A stretch of 64,000 bases of DNA from DASQZT01 sp963728965 (GCA_963728965.1 CAVSMH010000001.1:62001-126000), one strand, 5' to 3'; positions 17,531 through 26,934 are shown, counted from the stretch's first letter. The notes: generated by a model not told the origin, from the sequence alone. Translations and numbers: made by a program.

Positions 17531-20500
17531 ATGACTACGCCCGAAGAGCGTCAACAGACGCTCGCCCAAATCCTGGAGCAACGTGTCCTCGTCCTCGATG
17601 GGGCGATGGGAACCATGCTTCAGCAATGCAACCTGACCGCGGCCGATTTCGGCGGCGCCGCGCTGGAGGGTTGCAACGAGAACCTGAACCGCACGCGGCC
17701 GGACGTGGTGCAAGGCATCCATCGGGCGTACCTCGAGGCGGGGTCGGACATGGTGGAGACCAACAGCTTCGGGGGGACGCCGCTGGTGCTGGCGGAGTAC
17801 GGGCTCGAGGCGGAGGCGTACGAGCTGAACGTCCGCGCGGCGCAACTGGCGAGGCAGGCAGCGGCCGATTTTTCGACCGGGGCGCGGCCGCGGTTCGTGG
17901 CGGGCTCGATGGGGCCGACGACGAAGGCCATCACGGTGACCGGCGGGGTGACCTTCCGGCAACTGGTGGAGCACTTCTACCTACAGGCGAAGGGGCTGGT
18001 GGATGGCGGGGCGGATGTATTGCTGGTGGAGACCTCGCAGGACACGCGCAATGTGAAGGCCGCGATCCTGGGTATCGAGCGGCTGGGGGCCGAACTCGGG
18101 CGGCGGATCCCGGTGATGGTTTCGGGAACGATCGAGGCCACGGGCACGATGCTGGCCGGGCAGACGGCGGACGCATTCGTGGCGTCGGTGGCCTACGCTC
18201 CGCTGCTGTCCATCGGGCTGAACTGCGCCACCGGGCCCGAGTTCATGACGGACCACATCCGCACGATCAGCGGGATGAGCCCGTACTACGTGTCGTGCTA
18301 TCCCAACGCGGGTCTGCCGGATGAGGAAGGCAAGTACCTGGAGACGCCCAGTTCGCTGGCCGCGCAGCTGGAGCGGTTCGTCGAAAACGGCTGGCTGAAT
18401 ATCGTGGGCGGGTGCTGCGGGACGACGGATGCGCACGTGCGGGCGATCGCCCAGATGGTGGAGGGCAAAGCGCCGCGGCGGATTCCGGGGCGCGCCGCGC
18501 GGTCGTACTATTCCGGGATCGAGCTGGTGGAAGCCGAGGAGAGCAGCCGGCCGCTGATCGTGGGCGAGCGAACCAACGTGATCGGGTCGCGGCTGTTCAA
18601 GAATATGGTGGCGGGCGAGAAGTGGGACGAGGCCACCGAGATTGCGCGCTGGCAGGTGAAGAACGGCGCCCACATCGTGGATGTGTGCCTGCAGAGCACG
18701 GACCGCGACGAGATCGAGGACATACCGGTTTTCTACGAGAAGCTGATCCGCAAGATCAAAGCGCCGATCATGGTGGATACGACCGATCCCAAGGCAGTGG
18801 AGCTGGCGCTGACCTACTGCCAGGGCAAGAGCATCATCAATTCGATCAACCTGGAGGATGGCGAGGAGAAGTTCGAGCTGGTGTGTCCGATCGCGCGCCG
18901 ATACGGCGCGGCGGTGGTGGTGGGATCGATCGATGAAGACCGGGTGCAGGCGCAGGCCTTCACGCGCGAGCGGAAGGTGGCGGTGGCCGAGCGATCGTTC
19001 GAGCTGCTGACCGGGAAGTACGGGATTGCGGCGGAAGACATCATCATCGACCCGCTGGTGTTTCCATGCGCGACCGGGGACGCGAATTATATCGGCGGCG
19101 CGGTGGAGACGATCGAAGGCATCCGGCTGGTGAAGGAGAAGCTGCCGCTGGTGAAGACGGTGCTGGGCATCAGCAACATCTCGTTCGGGCTGCCGGCGGC
19201 GGCGCGCGAGGTGGTGAACTCGGTGTTCCTGTATTACTGCACGAAGGCGGGGCTCGACCTGGCGATTGTGAACGCGGAGAAGCTGGAGCGCTTCGCCTCG
19301 ATTCCGCCGGAGGAGCGGCGGCTCGCCGAGAGCCTGCTGTTCAATTGGCCACCGGTGGACGCGGAGGACGAGAATCTGCGCACCGCGCCCGAGGACTGGC
19401 GCGAGCAGACGGCGGAGCAGAAGACCGGCATCAACCAGTGGCACATTGGCGCCATTGCGGAGCATTTCCGAACGGCCGGAAAGAAGCAGAAGCAGCGCGC
19501 CGAGGACCTGCCTCTGGACCAGCGGCTTGCCAACTACATCATCGAAGGCACGCGGGACGGGCTGGTGGCGGATCTGGATCGCAAGCTGGGGGAAGGGGCG
19601 GCGCCGCTCGATATCATCAACGGGCCGCTGATGGCCGGCATGGCGGAAGTGGGGCGGCTGTTCAACAACAACGAGCTGATCGTGGCGGAGGTGCTGCAAT
19701 CCGCCGAAGCGATGAAGACGGCGGTGAACCACCTGGAACGGTTTATGGAGAAGGCCGAGTCGGCGTCGCGCGGCAAGGTCCTGCTGGCGACGGTGAAGGG
19801 CGACGTCCACGACATCGGCAAGAACCTGGTGGAGATCATCCTGTCCAACAACGGGTACCGGGTGATCAACCTGGGGATCAAGGTGCCACCGGAAACGCTG
19901 ATCCGGGCGTTTCAGGAGCATCAACCGGACGTCATCGGGTTGTCGGGGCTGCTGGTGAAGAGCACGCAGCAGATGGTGATCACGGCCACGGACCTGAAGA
20001 CGGCGGGCATTGCGGCGCCGCTGCTGGTGGGAGGGGCGGCGCTATCCGAGAAATTCACGCGCACGCGGATCGCGCCGGCTTACGGGGAAGCGGTGTGTTA
20101 CGCGAAGGACGCGATGACGGGGCTCAGCCTGATGAACCGCCTCATGGATCCCGCCGAGCGGGAGGCGGTGCTGGAAGCGCACCGCACCGTAGCGGCGCCG
20201 GTAGCGGTGGAGGCGGCGGCTGCTCCCGTGGGCGGCATGGATACGCGGCGCAGCGGCAAGGTGCGGACCGATCTTCCCATTCCCGCCGCGCCGTACCTCG
20301 ACCGCAAGCTGCGCGAGGTGCCGCACCTGGCGGAGGTGTGGAGCTACATCAATCCGTACATGCTGTACGGGCGGCACCTGGGGTACAAAGGGAATTTCGA
20401 AAAGGCGCTGACCGAGCACGACAGCCTGGCGCTGGAACTGTACCATAACGTGGAAGCGGTAAAGGGGGATGCGGCCCGCTTCATGAAGGTGAAAGCGGTG

Positions 20501-21085
20501 TGGCAGTTCTACGAGGCAGAGCGCGAGGGCAACGCCATCCACCTGTATCCACCGGGCGGCGCGGCGCCCATCCACACGTTCCGGTTCGGCAGGCAGCGGC
20601 GGGAAAACGGTCTTTGCCTGAGCGATTACATTCTGGATGGGGAGGAAGGCCGGCGCGACCACCTGGCACTGTTCGTGGTGACGGCGGGCGCGTGCATCCG
20701 CGAGCGGGCCGAGGAGTACAAGCAGGCGGGCGAATTTTTCCGGGCGCACGCCATTCAGGCGCTGGCGATCGAGACCGCCGAAGGCACCGCCGAATGGCTG
20801 CACCGCCGCATTCGCGAGGACTGGGGCTTCCCCGATCCGCCGACCACGACCATGCACGACCGGTTCACGTCGAAGTACCGGGGCAAGCGCTACAGCTTCG
20901 GGTACCCGGCGTGCCCGAATCTGGACGATCAGCAGGGGTTGTGGCAACTGCTGCACCCGGAAGAGATCGGCGTGCGGCTGACCGAAGGGATGATGATGGA
21001 GCCCGAAGCGAGCGTGAGCGCGCTGGTGTTCCATCACCCGGATTGCGGCTACTTCAGCGCGGACGAGGCGGAAGCGGCTTCGTGA
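17531..21085 (+). CDS. metH: Cobalamin-dependent methionine synthase
   Basis: A 1184-residue enzyme that moves a methyl group from methyltetrahydrofolate through methylcobalamin to homocysteine. All four modules are present: homocysteine domain with zinc ligands Cys232 (LNCATG), Cys295 and Cys296 (GGCCGTT); folate/pterin domain (about 340-600, VGERTNVIGSR); cobalamin domain with His760 in GDVHDIGKN as the cobalt ligand; and AdoMet reactivation domain (about 900-1170, RYSFGYPACP from residue 1120). ATG 17531 is chosen because the family motif VLDGAMGTMLQ follows about 20 residues later; the open frame continues upstream only by overlapping the previous gene. The 44-base leader is too short for a cobalamin riboswitch. 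Confidence 0.97.
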   Translation: MTTPEERQQTLAQILEQRVLVLDGAMGTMLQQCNLTAADFGGAALEGCNENLNRTRPDVVQGIHRAYLEAGSDMVETNSFGGTPLVLAEYGLEAEAYELNVRAAQLARQAAADFSTGARPRFVAGSMGPTTKAITVTGGVTFRQLVEHFYLQAKGLVDGGADVLLVETSQDTRNVKAAILGIERLGAELGRRIPVMVSGTIEATGTMLAGQTADAFVASVAYAPLLSIGLNCATGPEFMTDHIRTISGMSPYYVSCYPNAGLPDEEGKYLETPSSLAAQLERFVENGWLNIVGGCCGTTDAHVRAIAQMVEGKAPRRIPGRAARSYYSGIELVEAEESSRPLIVGERTNVIGSRLFKNMVAGEKWDEATEIARWQVKNGAHIVDVCLQSTDRDEIEDIPVFYEKLIRKIKAPIMVDTTDPKAVELALTYCQGKSIINSINLEDGEEKFELVCPIARRYGAAVVVGSIDEDRVQAQAFTRERKVAVAERSFELLTGKYGIAAEDIIIDPLVFPCATGDANYIGGAVETIEGIRLVKEKLPLVKTVLGISNISFGLPAAAREVVNSVFLYYCTKAGLDLAIVNAEKLERFASIPPEERRLAESLLFNWPPVDAEDENLRTAPEDWREQTAEQKTGINQWHIGAIAEHFRTAGKKQKQRAEDLPLDQRLANYIIEGTRDGLVADLDRKLGEGAAPLDIINGPLMAGMAEVGRLFNNNELIVAEVLQSAEAMKTAVNHLERFMEKAESASRGKVLLATVKGDVHDIGKNLVEIILSNNGYRVINLGIKVPPETLIRAFQEHQPDVIGLSGLLVKSTQQMVITATDLKTAGIAAPLLVGGAALSEKFTRTRIAPAYGEAVCYAKDAMTGLSLMNRLMDPAEREAVLEAHRTVAAPVAVEAAAAPVGGMDTRRSGKVRTDLPIPAAPYLDRKLREVPHLAEVWSYINPYMLYGRHLGYKGNFEKALTEHDSLALELYHNVEAVKGDAARFMKVKAVWQFYEAEREGNAIHLYPPGGAAPIHTFRFGRQRRENGLCLSDYILDGEEGRRDHLALFVVTAGACIRERAEEYKQAGEFFRAHAIQALAIETAEGTAEWLHRRIREDWGFPDPPTTTMHDRFTSKYRGKRYSFGYPACPNLDDQQGLWQLLHPEEIGVRLTEGMMMEPEASVSALVFHHPDCGYFSADEAEAAS

Positions 21086-21101
21086 GTCGCGGCGGCAGGG
21101 G

Positions 21102-22031
21102 TTAGCGCAGAATCGTTTCGTTATTGTGTGGCTTGCGGCGGAAGAGGCTCCGCCAGGAAGCGTCGAGCGCGACCCAGCGGTCGGACTCGGCCTGGGCTTC
21201 GAAGACGCTCAGGGAGCCGTGGCCCTGGCGGCACAGCAGCTCGGTGGCAGGCGGATCGAAGACGCTGGCCCAGGAGCCGAGCGTGACGGGCATCTCGAGG
21301 CGTCCGAGGCAGACGGGGCAGCGGCGGCGCTGGTCGGCGAGGCTCCACAGCACGCCCCAACCGAAGGCGCAAATGAAAGCGAAGCCGAAGACCAGGCCGC
21401 CGAAGAAGGCCCCGAGGCGGTCGCCGGGGATGGCGCGGCGCAAGGCATAGCCGGCTTCGAGCCACACCAGCGAGCCGAGGAGGAACATGAGCGCGAACTT
21501 GACGAGCAGGAAGGACCAATGGCGCCATCCCCGGCGCACCAGGGAGGCGCGGCCGATGAGCATGACCATGATGCCGGTAACCAGCGCCACGACCATCGGC
21601 GCGAGGTTGGCGAACAGGATATCGCCGGCGGGATCGTAGCGGCCGCGATGCGGCACGGGGGGTTGATAGCCCTGGAACAGAAGAATCAGGAAGCGGGTGC
21701 GGGCCAGGCCGTGGGTCAGCAGGAAGAGCAGGCCGAGGGCGGAGAGTCCGGTGGCAAGCACGAAGGCCGGGCCGTGCAGGAAGCGGCGGAGCTCGTCGCG
21801 GCTGAAGCGGAGCCAGAAGGCGGCGGCGAACGTGCGTAGAAAAAAACTGCACAGGTGGGCGCGGCCGTGGAGGGCCAGCTCGCCGCGCGCGATCAACGTG
21901 CAGAGGCTATGGAGATCGCTGCTGCGGCCGGCATGCCAGGCGGCACGTTCACGCGGGGGTGCAACCCGCGCCGCGAGGGCGAGCAGTCCGCGGCACATAC
22001 GGGGCGCCTGCGATGGGGAATCGGGGCTCAT
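21102..22031 (-). CDS. Multi-pass membrane protein with C-terminal zinc-ribbon-like motif
   Basis: A 309-residue protein I do not recognise by name. It has four likely transmembrane helices in the middle (near 92-112, 143-165, 172-195 and 206-230). A cytoplasmic-looking tail follows with CPVC about 15 residues after the last helix and a later LLCRQGHG, which could complete a zinc ribbon. The N-terminal 70 residues are His/Arg/Cys-rich and soluble. The ribosome site AGGAGAGG lies just upstream of ATG 22031, directly after a strong hairpin. It follows the propeller gene on the same strand, and its end converges on metH. Confidence 0.7.
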   Translation of the reverse strand: MSPDSPSQAPRMCRGLLALAARVAPPRERAAWHAGRSSDLHSLCTLIARGELALHGRAHLCSFFLRTFAAAFWLRFSRDELRRFLHGPAFVLATGLSALGLLFLLTHGLARTRFLILLFQGYQPPVPHRGRYDPAGDILFANLAPMVVALVTGIMVMLIGRASLVRRGWRHWSFLLVKFALMFLLGSLVWLEAGYALRRAIPGDRLGAFFGGLVFGFAFICAFGWGVLWSLADQRRRCPVCLGRLEMPVTLGSWASVFDPPATELLCRQGHGSLSVFEAQAESDRWVALDASWRSLFRRKPHNNETILR

Positions 22032-22042
22032 GCGCCTCTCCT

Positions 22043-22072
22043 CGGTACGGTGTGTTTAGACACCGCGTACCG
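22043..22072. terminator. Strong intercistronic hairpin
   Basis: CGGTACGGTGT pairs with ACAC, a two-base bulge and CGTACCG, giving 11 base pairs around a GTTTAG loop. On the minus strand it begins about 20 bases after the propeller gene stop and ends right before the ribosome site of the 309-residue membrane protein. It could end or attenuate transcription between the two genes. There is no T-run. Confidence 0.45.
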
Positions 22073-22092
22073 ACCGAATGTTCCGGCGCGTG

Positions 22093-24228
22093 CTATTGCC
22101 CGAAGACGACGAGAAAGCCATCGGCCCCGCCGCCGGCATAGCCGCTTTGCAGGGGAGTATCGGAGACGGGAAGGCCGGCATAACCGAAGCCGGCGACGAT
22201 GGCCGTGCCATCGGCAGCGACGGCGAGGCCGGTGGGCTGGTAGGTGGCGGTGGCGCCGAAGTAGGTGGAGTATTGAATGGCGCCGGGTCCGGCAACGCCC
22301 GGCTGGAGCTTGACGAGGAAGATATCGGTGCCCCGGCCCCAGTCGGGCTGCACGGCGTTGAGGACGGGAAAGTCGGGGGAGAGGGTGTAGCCGGTGACGT
22401 AGATGAAGCCCGCGCTGTCGCCCTGAATGGCCCAGCCGGAATCGCCGTGGGAGCCGCCGAGGTACGAGCTGTAGACGAGGCCCTCATGGGAAGGGAGGGC
22501 CGGATTGAAGACCACCACGAAGGCATCGTTGGCGCCGCTGTTAATGGTGCGGAGGGCGTCGTTGGTGGCGGGAAAATCCTCCGACAGGGTATAGCCGGTC
22601 AGCAGCAGGTTGCCCTTGGCATCGAACGCCATGGCGCGGACTTCGTCATTGCCGGTGCCGCCGAGATAGGTGGCGTAGACGAGCGAATCGTCACCCGACT
22701 TCGTCATATCGAGAACGCCGACAACGAGATCTTCGCCGCCAATCGGATTGGGATCGAAGTTGAGGCCCTTGACCGGGAAATTCTGCGAGGCGGTGGTAGT
22801 GGCGTAATAGACGAGGCCGTTGGATCCCACCAGAATGGCGCGGCCGTCGTCGAGGCCGCTCTCGCCGCCCATATAGGTGGCGTAGACCAGGCCGCCGGAG
22901 GCCGGGTCGAGCTTGACGAGAAAGGAGTCCTGCGCGCCCCACAGGGTGTTCTGGTAGGCGGACTCGGTGAGCGGAAAGTCGTTGGACTTGGTGTTGCCGA
23001 TGACGTAGATCTGGCCGTTGAAGTCGACGGCGATGCCGTTGCCGACATCGGTGCCGGCGGCGCCGCCGAGATAGGTCGAATAGACGATGGAGTCGCCGCC
23101 AAACACGGTGCACACGTTGCGCACGGCGACGCAGGGGTTGAGCACGGTAACGAAGGCGTCCTGGGTGGTGGCGGCACCTTCGGCGAGGAAGGCGTTGGCG
23201 GTGACGGGGTAGTCGATGGATTGAGTGTAGCCGGTGAGGTAGGCGAGGCCGGCGGAATCGACATCGATGGCGAGGGCGGCGTCGTTATTGGTGCCGCCGA
23301 AATAACTGTAGTAGATGAGCGGATAGCCGGAGCCCGGAGTGGTATCGACGATGGCGAGGAAGGCGTCGCCGAGGCCGACCGCACCGGCGGTAACGGCGCC
23401 CTCGGTGGGGGCGATCTGGCCGGTGTCGGTCTGTCCGGTGATGTAGAGCCAGTTGCGCGGCCCGAGTTTGACGGCGTTGATCTGGTCCTTACCGGGGCCG
23501 CCGAAATAGCTGGAGTAAATCAGCACGGGGTCGATTACGAGGGCGCGGGCGGGGTCGTAGGGGTCGACGCGGAAGCCGGCCACATTGCCGCTGAGCAGGA
23601 CATAGCTTCCGGCGATTTCGCGGCGGGCCGAGTTGGAATCCTGCTGGTATACGATGGGCTTCTTCTGGACGATGCGGCCGGCGGAGGAATCGAGGACGAG
23701 ATCGCCTTGGGGGGAGACCGAAGCGGTGACGGGACCGCGGAAGCGGATGCGGATGGCGTCGGGCGCGGCGCCGGGCTGGAGCACGAAATCGTACTCCAAC
23801 TGGTGCTGGCTGCCGTAGTAGACGACGTCGATGCCGGGGTAGACGTCGTGGTAGCGGACGCGGGCGTAGGTGGGGATGCCGGTGTGCCAGGACTGGCGGG
23901 GGCCGACGAAGTAGTTGGTGCGCGTGGGGAGCGGGTCGAGGGGTTCGATGCGGGTCGCGCGGCGGGAGTTGAGCAGCGAGAGAACGACGGGGCGGGAGCC
24001 GGGAATGCCGATGGCGGCGCCGTGTTCACCGAGGGCCAGGGTATAGCCGCCGGCATGGGCGGTGAAGCGAACATCGGGGGCAGCCTGTCCCTGGTTCTTT
24101 TCGAAGCGCAAGGGAAGTTGCGCGAGCGCGGCTTTCGCCTGGGGGAGGGCGGACGGGGAGCCCGGGACGGCCGCCGGCAGCAGGCCGACAGCGCATAGAA
24201 GCGACGCAAAGCGAGACAGGCGGAGCAT
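22093..24228 (-). CDS. Secreted SBBP-type seven-bladed beta-propeller protein
   Basis: A 711-residue predicted exported protein. After a signal peptide (MLRLSRFASLLCAVGLLPA) comes an N-terminal beta domain (about 40-230, LRFEKNQGQAAPDVRF, YPGIDVVYYGSQHQLEYDF) that usually accompanies SBBP repeats. Residues about 240-700 contain seven repeats recognisable by YSSYFGG, YYSYFGG, YSTYLGG, YATYMGG, YATYLGG, YSSYLGG and YSTYFGA, each followed about 20 residues later by a YVTGYT-like strand. Seven repeats fit one closed seven-bladed propeller. The biochemical function of SBBP proteins is not known; a cell-surface role is usual speculation. Confidence 0.92.
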   Translation of the reverse strand: MLRLSRFASLLCAVGLLPAAVPGSPSALPQAKAALAQLPLRFEKNQGQAAPDVRFTAHAGGYTLALGEHGAAIGIPGSRPVVLSLLNSRRATRIEPLDPLPTRTNYFVGPRQSWHTGIPTYARVRYHDVYPGIDVVYYGSQHQLEYDFVLQPGAAPDAIRIRFRGPVTASVSPQGDLVLDSSAGRIVQKKPIVYQQDSNSARREIAGSYVLLSGNVAGFRVDPYDPARALVIDPVLIYSSYFGGPGKDQINAVKLGPRNWLYITGQTDTGQIAPTEGAVTAGAVGLGDAFLAIVDTTPGSGYPLIYYSYFGGTNNDAALAIDVDSAGLAYLTGYTQSIDYPVTANAFLAEGAATTQDAFVTVLNPCVAVRNVCTVFGGDSIVYSTYLGGAAGTDVGNGIAVDFNGQIYVIGNTKSNDFPLTESAYQNTLWGAQDSFLVKLDPASGGLVYATYMGGESGLDDGRAILVGSNGLVYYATTTASQNFPVKGLNFDPNPIGGEDLVVGVLDMTKSGDDSLVYATYLGGTGNDEVRAMAFDAKGNLLLTGYTLSEDFPATNDALRTINSGANDAFVVVFNPALPSHEGLVYSSYLGGSHGDSGWAIQGDSAGFIYVTGYTLSPDFPVLNAVQPDWGRGTDIFLVKLQPGVAGPGAIQYSTYFGATATYQPTGLAVAADGTAIVAGFGYAGLPVSDTPLQSGYAGGGADGFLVVFGQ

Positions 24229-24349
24229 GGAAATTCTATTAGAACATGCAGTGAGCCTGTGGAAAACTGGGCGCAGGCTTCACAGGCGTATCCCCGCGGT
24301 GACAGCAATCATTACGGGGGACGGGCTACCTAAGGGTTCGTTAATAAAT

Positions 24350-24371
24350 AACATTTCCAAATCAGAATGTT
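24350..24371. repeat. AT-rich inverted repeat upstream of transposase remnant
   Basis: AACATT (24350-24355) and AATGTT (24366-24371) form a short dyad in an AT-rich 50-base patch that contrasts with the GC-rich surroundings. It sits just before the GTG of the transposase remnant and may belong to the left end or promoter of the lost insertion sequence. Confidence 0.35.
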
Positions 24372-24389
24372 TTGGCGTATTTTGGGGAG

Positions 24390-24500
24390 GTGACAGATCT
24401 CACCGGAATCAAGAAGCGCTTCTCGGCTTTGAGTCGGATACTGGACGAGCGTTCGCGCCGTTTGGTGGCTGGCGCTGAAAGCTTGGCGTTGCCGCGGGGT
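24390..24500 (+). pseudogene. Truncated N-terminus of an ISAzo13-type transposase
   Basis: From GTG 24390, with GGGGAG just before it, the frame reads IKKRFSALSRILDERSRRL and then AGAESLALPRG. This closely follows the ISAzo13-family N-terminus as I know it (IK-RF-AL-LDER-RRL-AAAEA-ALGRGG). The match stops abruptly near 24500, where the sequence becomes a TPR-type coding frame in another phase. Only about 37 of the roughly 400 or more residues of such transposases remain. I infer an insertion-sequence remnant left by deletion or recombination. Confidence 0.6.
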
Positions 24501-25086
24501 CCGAGGAAGCCATCCGCGAGATGAGACTCGCACTGGAAACGGACCCGCTCTCGATCCTGATCAGCCACAATCTGGCCGGTGCATATTATGGGGCCGGCCT
24601 GGAGGACCAGGCCATCGAGCAACATTTCCAGACGCTCGAGCTAAACCCCGTCTTCCCCGCCGCACACGGACAACTCGCCGTTCTGTATTCCAGGAGAGGC
24701 GCGTGCGAGAACGCTCTCGAAGAGGCGGAGCGTTTTCTGAGCCTCTCCGGGCGGGATCCGCGGAGCCGCTGCTTTCTTGCCATGGTGTATGCCAACTGCG
24801 GGATGCGTGCGGAGGCGACGGCGTGTATTGAGAATCTTGAGAAGGAGACTCCGTTCCACGGCGCGGGTGGGTTCGCCCCTTCGTTTATGCCGGATTGGGA
24901 GAGCGGGACCGTGTGTTCGCTTGCCTTGAGAAGTCTTACGAAGATCGCGACGTCTTTCTTGCTTTTCTGGCGATCCTGCCCGAGTTCCGGAGCCTTCATG
25001 GCGACCCGCGCTTCACGGATCTGTTGCGCCGGATCGGACTGCCTGCCCGGACGCCCGGCGCGGCTGCAGGACCGGCGGCGCGGTGA
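24501..25086 (+). pseudogene. Frameshifted C-terminal remnant of a TPR protein
   Basis: The frame through 24521 encodes TPR-like helices (LETDPLSILISHNLAGAYYG, ALEEAERFLSLSGRDPRS) up to about 24855. The natural continuation then lies in the other phase: FVYAGLGERDRVFACLEKSY and LHGDPRFTDLLRRIGLP, ending at TGA 25084-25086. This ending is typical of TPR tails of CadC-type regulators and Ser/Thr kinases in Acidobacteria. The original frame runs on to 25183 in unrelated Arg/Ala-rich sequence. The 5' part is missing and is replaced by the transposase remnant. I therefore call a 5'-truncated, frameshifted pseudogene. Confidence 0.65.
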
Positions 25087-25338
25087 TCTGGACGCGGCAT
25101 CTCCGAATGCATATCGTCGGGCACGCAGAGCAATCCAGGTTGACGTATCCCCAAACCACCGATTGAGCAAGGCCGCAGCCTGATCCTCACAGGGAAGCGT
25201 CGGGCGTGGTACAGCCAAATGACGCGGGACGGTCCAAGCTCCGGTTGGCGCGTTATCGAACAAATCCGTGGAGCGCTCTCCTGGTCCAAGCGACGCGAAG
25301 AGGACGCCGCCCGTCAAGTTCGGCTATCCTGATGGTCA
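25087..25338. other. Non-coding 252-bp stretch
   Basis: I see no gene, RNA or clear promoter here. It separates the TPR remnant from the secreted protein at 25339 and probably holds that gene's promoter. Confidence 0.5.
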
Positions 25339-26145
25339 ATGGTGCCCATGAATTTCCGTGTGGGTCTGCTGCTACTGCTTGCCGACTGGGCTGTGGGGTG
25401 GTCGCAATTGATTGGGCCATCCAGCGTATTTTCAGCACGGATCGACCACGCTGACGCAGTTGTCGAAAAGGCAAGTGTCCACGTGACGATCAAGAACACT
25501 GGTGAACTGCCGATCACCGCGTTTTCACTCAGTTTCTCGCATCTCAATGCGGCCGGTGAGCGCGTGCCTTGCGGCGGCAGGGGTGTGGACATGATTGACT
25601 GGTCTGATCCGATGCCGCGACGGAACATCTACGTCCATATGCGCCGTAAATGGATTCCACCGGGTGGTACGGCGACGCTGGACGGGTACCCGCGATGCCC
25701 AGATGGCGCGGCCCCCCTGGAACAAATTCAAGCGGAATTACGGACGGTCATCTTCGACAATGGCACCGGTGAGGGTGATGCAGCCCAGATCGAGGAAATT
25801 CTCCGGCTGCGACAGGAAGTCCTATCCGAGCGCCTGAAATGGTTGCCGCGATTCACCGCGCTACGCACTACAGCGGACCTGAAGAGCGCAGCCCTGAGTT
25901 TGTATCAAGATCTGGTCGAAGCGACGAGAGCAGTGGATATCGACCCCGACCGGGCGGCAGCGCAAGCGCTTTCCGGCGGTGTGCGCGACGAACTGCAGCA
26001 ATTGGCGCTCGAACTCACACAGTGGGCCCGTAGCGGCGAGCCGCTGGTGAAGAACGAATTGCTACAGTGGCGCATTACCGATTTGGAGGACCGAACGGCC
26101 CGTCTGGCAAAAGGCTCCGGCATGACCGGGGCCGCTGGACGCTGA
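25339..26145 (+). CDS. Secreted hypothetical protein
   Basis: A 268-residue protein that I do not recognise. It begins MVPMNF; the second ATG (25348) is an equally good start. A hydrophobic signal peptide follows (FRVGLLLLLADWAVGWS). Residues about 35-125 look like a beta-sandwich (VEKASVHVTIKNTGELPITA, IPPGGTATLDG) with two cysteines that could pair. Residues about 150-265 are helical with leucine heptads, possibly a coiled coil. Codon use is slightly less GC-biased than the flanking core genes. It lies in the accessory stretch after the IS remnant, so recent acquisition is possible. Confidence 0.65.
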   Translation: MVPMNFRVGLLLLLADWAVGWSQLIGPSSVFSARIDHADAVVEKASVHVTIKNTGELPITAFSLSFSHLNAAGERVPCGGRGVDMIDWSDPMPRRNIYVHMRRKWIPPGGTATLDGYPRCPDGAAPLEQIQAELRTVIFDNGTGEGDAAQIEEILRLRQEVLSERLKWLPRFTALRTTADLKSAALSLYQDLVEATRAVDIDPDRAAAQALSGGVRDELQQLALELTQWARSGEPLVKNELLQWRITDLEDRTARLAKGSGMTGAAGR

Positions 26146-26427
26146 GATCACGCGCTGACGCAGATCGGAATCGATCGCACCGGCGGTCCAGATTGGATTT
26201 CCGGCGATCACGTTGGCCAGACATGGCCCGTGGACCGATGTGGTTTAGTAAAATCGCGATCCGACGGTCGGCAATCCGGAAGCAACCCACATGAGCGCGT
26301 AGTCACCATCTCGCGGATTGGCCGGACGTTCCGATCAAAGAAATCGTCGCGCCTGATGCGTAAAGCTGAAGGCGAGCCGACGTGCTGGTTGGCGGAGGCC
26401 GGATTCATCATGGGAATAGGAGCTGCT
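26146..26427. other. 282-bp stretch without a supported gene
   Basis: The frame of the VOC gene stays open across this stretch back to 26230, but its translation is polar, Arg/Ser-rich and unlike the family. The ribosome site before 26428 argues that it is untranslated leader or decayed sequence. No inverted repeats or RNA structures stand out. Confidence 0.5.
26418..26422 (+). promoter_or_regulatory. Ribosome binding site fixing the VOC start
   Basis: AGGAG lies five bases before ATG 26428. No comparable site precedes the in-frame ATG at 26410 or the earlier start at 26230, so this site decides the start. Confidence 0.7.
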
Positions 26428-26934
26428 ATGAAAGACATGGGAAACATCAAAGTGCTATTCATCGCGGGCTTTGGTCCGATCGTCCCTGAGCCGACTGCAA
26501 GTCGCAAGCTTTATAACGAGATCCTCGGTATTGGCTTCAAAGAAGAGAGTGGCGGCTATCTTCATACCGAGGCCCTGCAAGGCGCAAAAACTTTCGCTCT
26601 GTGGCCGCTTTCGCAAGTAGCGCAGTCCTGCTTTGGCAAGGATTCCTGGCCCAACGAGATCCCCGCGCCACACGCTTGGCTTGAGTTTGACGTTGACAAT
26701 GTCGAGAATGCAACTCGGGAGCTCGAATCGCAAGGGCATCGAATGCTCGTAAAGAACAAGAAGGAACCGTGGGGCCAGACCGTCAGCCGTTTCATCACTC
26801 CGGAAGGATTGTTGGTCGGAGTCACGTTCACTCCCTCGATGCGAGAGATAGCGTCAGTTGTGACGGAAAGCGGCGTGCGAAGGCGCGTCCCGGGCGAATC
26901 TTGCGGCACTCGGATGTTCCAAGTTGACCTGTAG
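26428..26934 (+). CDS. VOC (glyoxalase/bleomycin-resistance) superfamily protein
   Basis: A 168-residue protein of the vicinal oxygen chelate fold. Residues about 5-135 read as the usual pair of beta-alpha-beta-beta-beta units: ASRKLYNEILGIGFKEESGG, then HAWLEFDVDNVENATRELES and ETPW-like EPWGQTVSRFITPEGLLVGV. Family members bind metals or isomerise, cleave or sequester small molecules; the substrate is not readable. The last 30 or so residues, after VGVTFTPSM, are atypical and could be a tail acquired by loss of the original stop. The gene stands alone in the accessory stretch. Confidence 0.8.
   Translation: MKDMGNIKVLFIAGFGPIVPEPTASRKLYNEILGIGFKEESGGYLHTEALQGAKTFALWPLSQVAQSCFGKDSWPNEIPAPHAWLEFDVDNVENATRELESQGHRMLVKNKKEPWGQTVSRFITPEGLLVGVTFTPSMREIASVVTESGVRRRVPGESCGTRMFQVDL

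Noticed and set aside
22078..24198. Roughly 700-codon open frame antisense to the propeller gene
   Set aside because: Low-complexity translation (Gly/Ala/Val/Asp). The minus strand shows seven regular repeats, so only that strand is coding.
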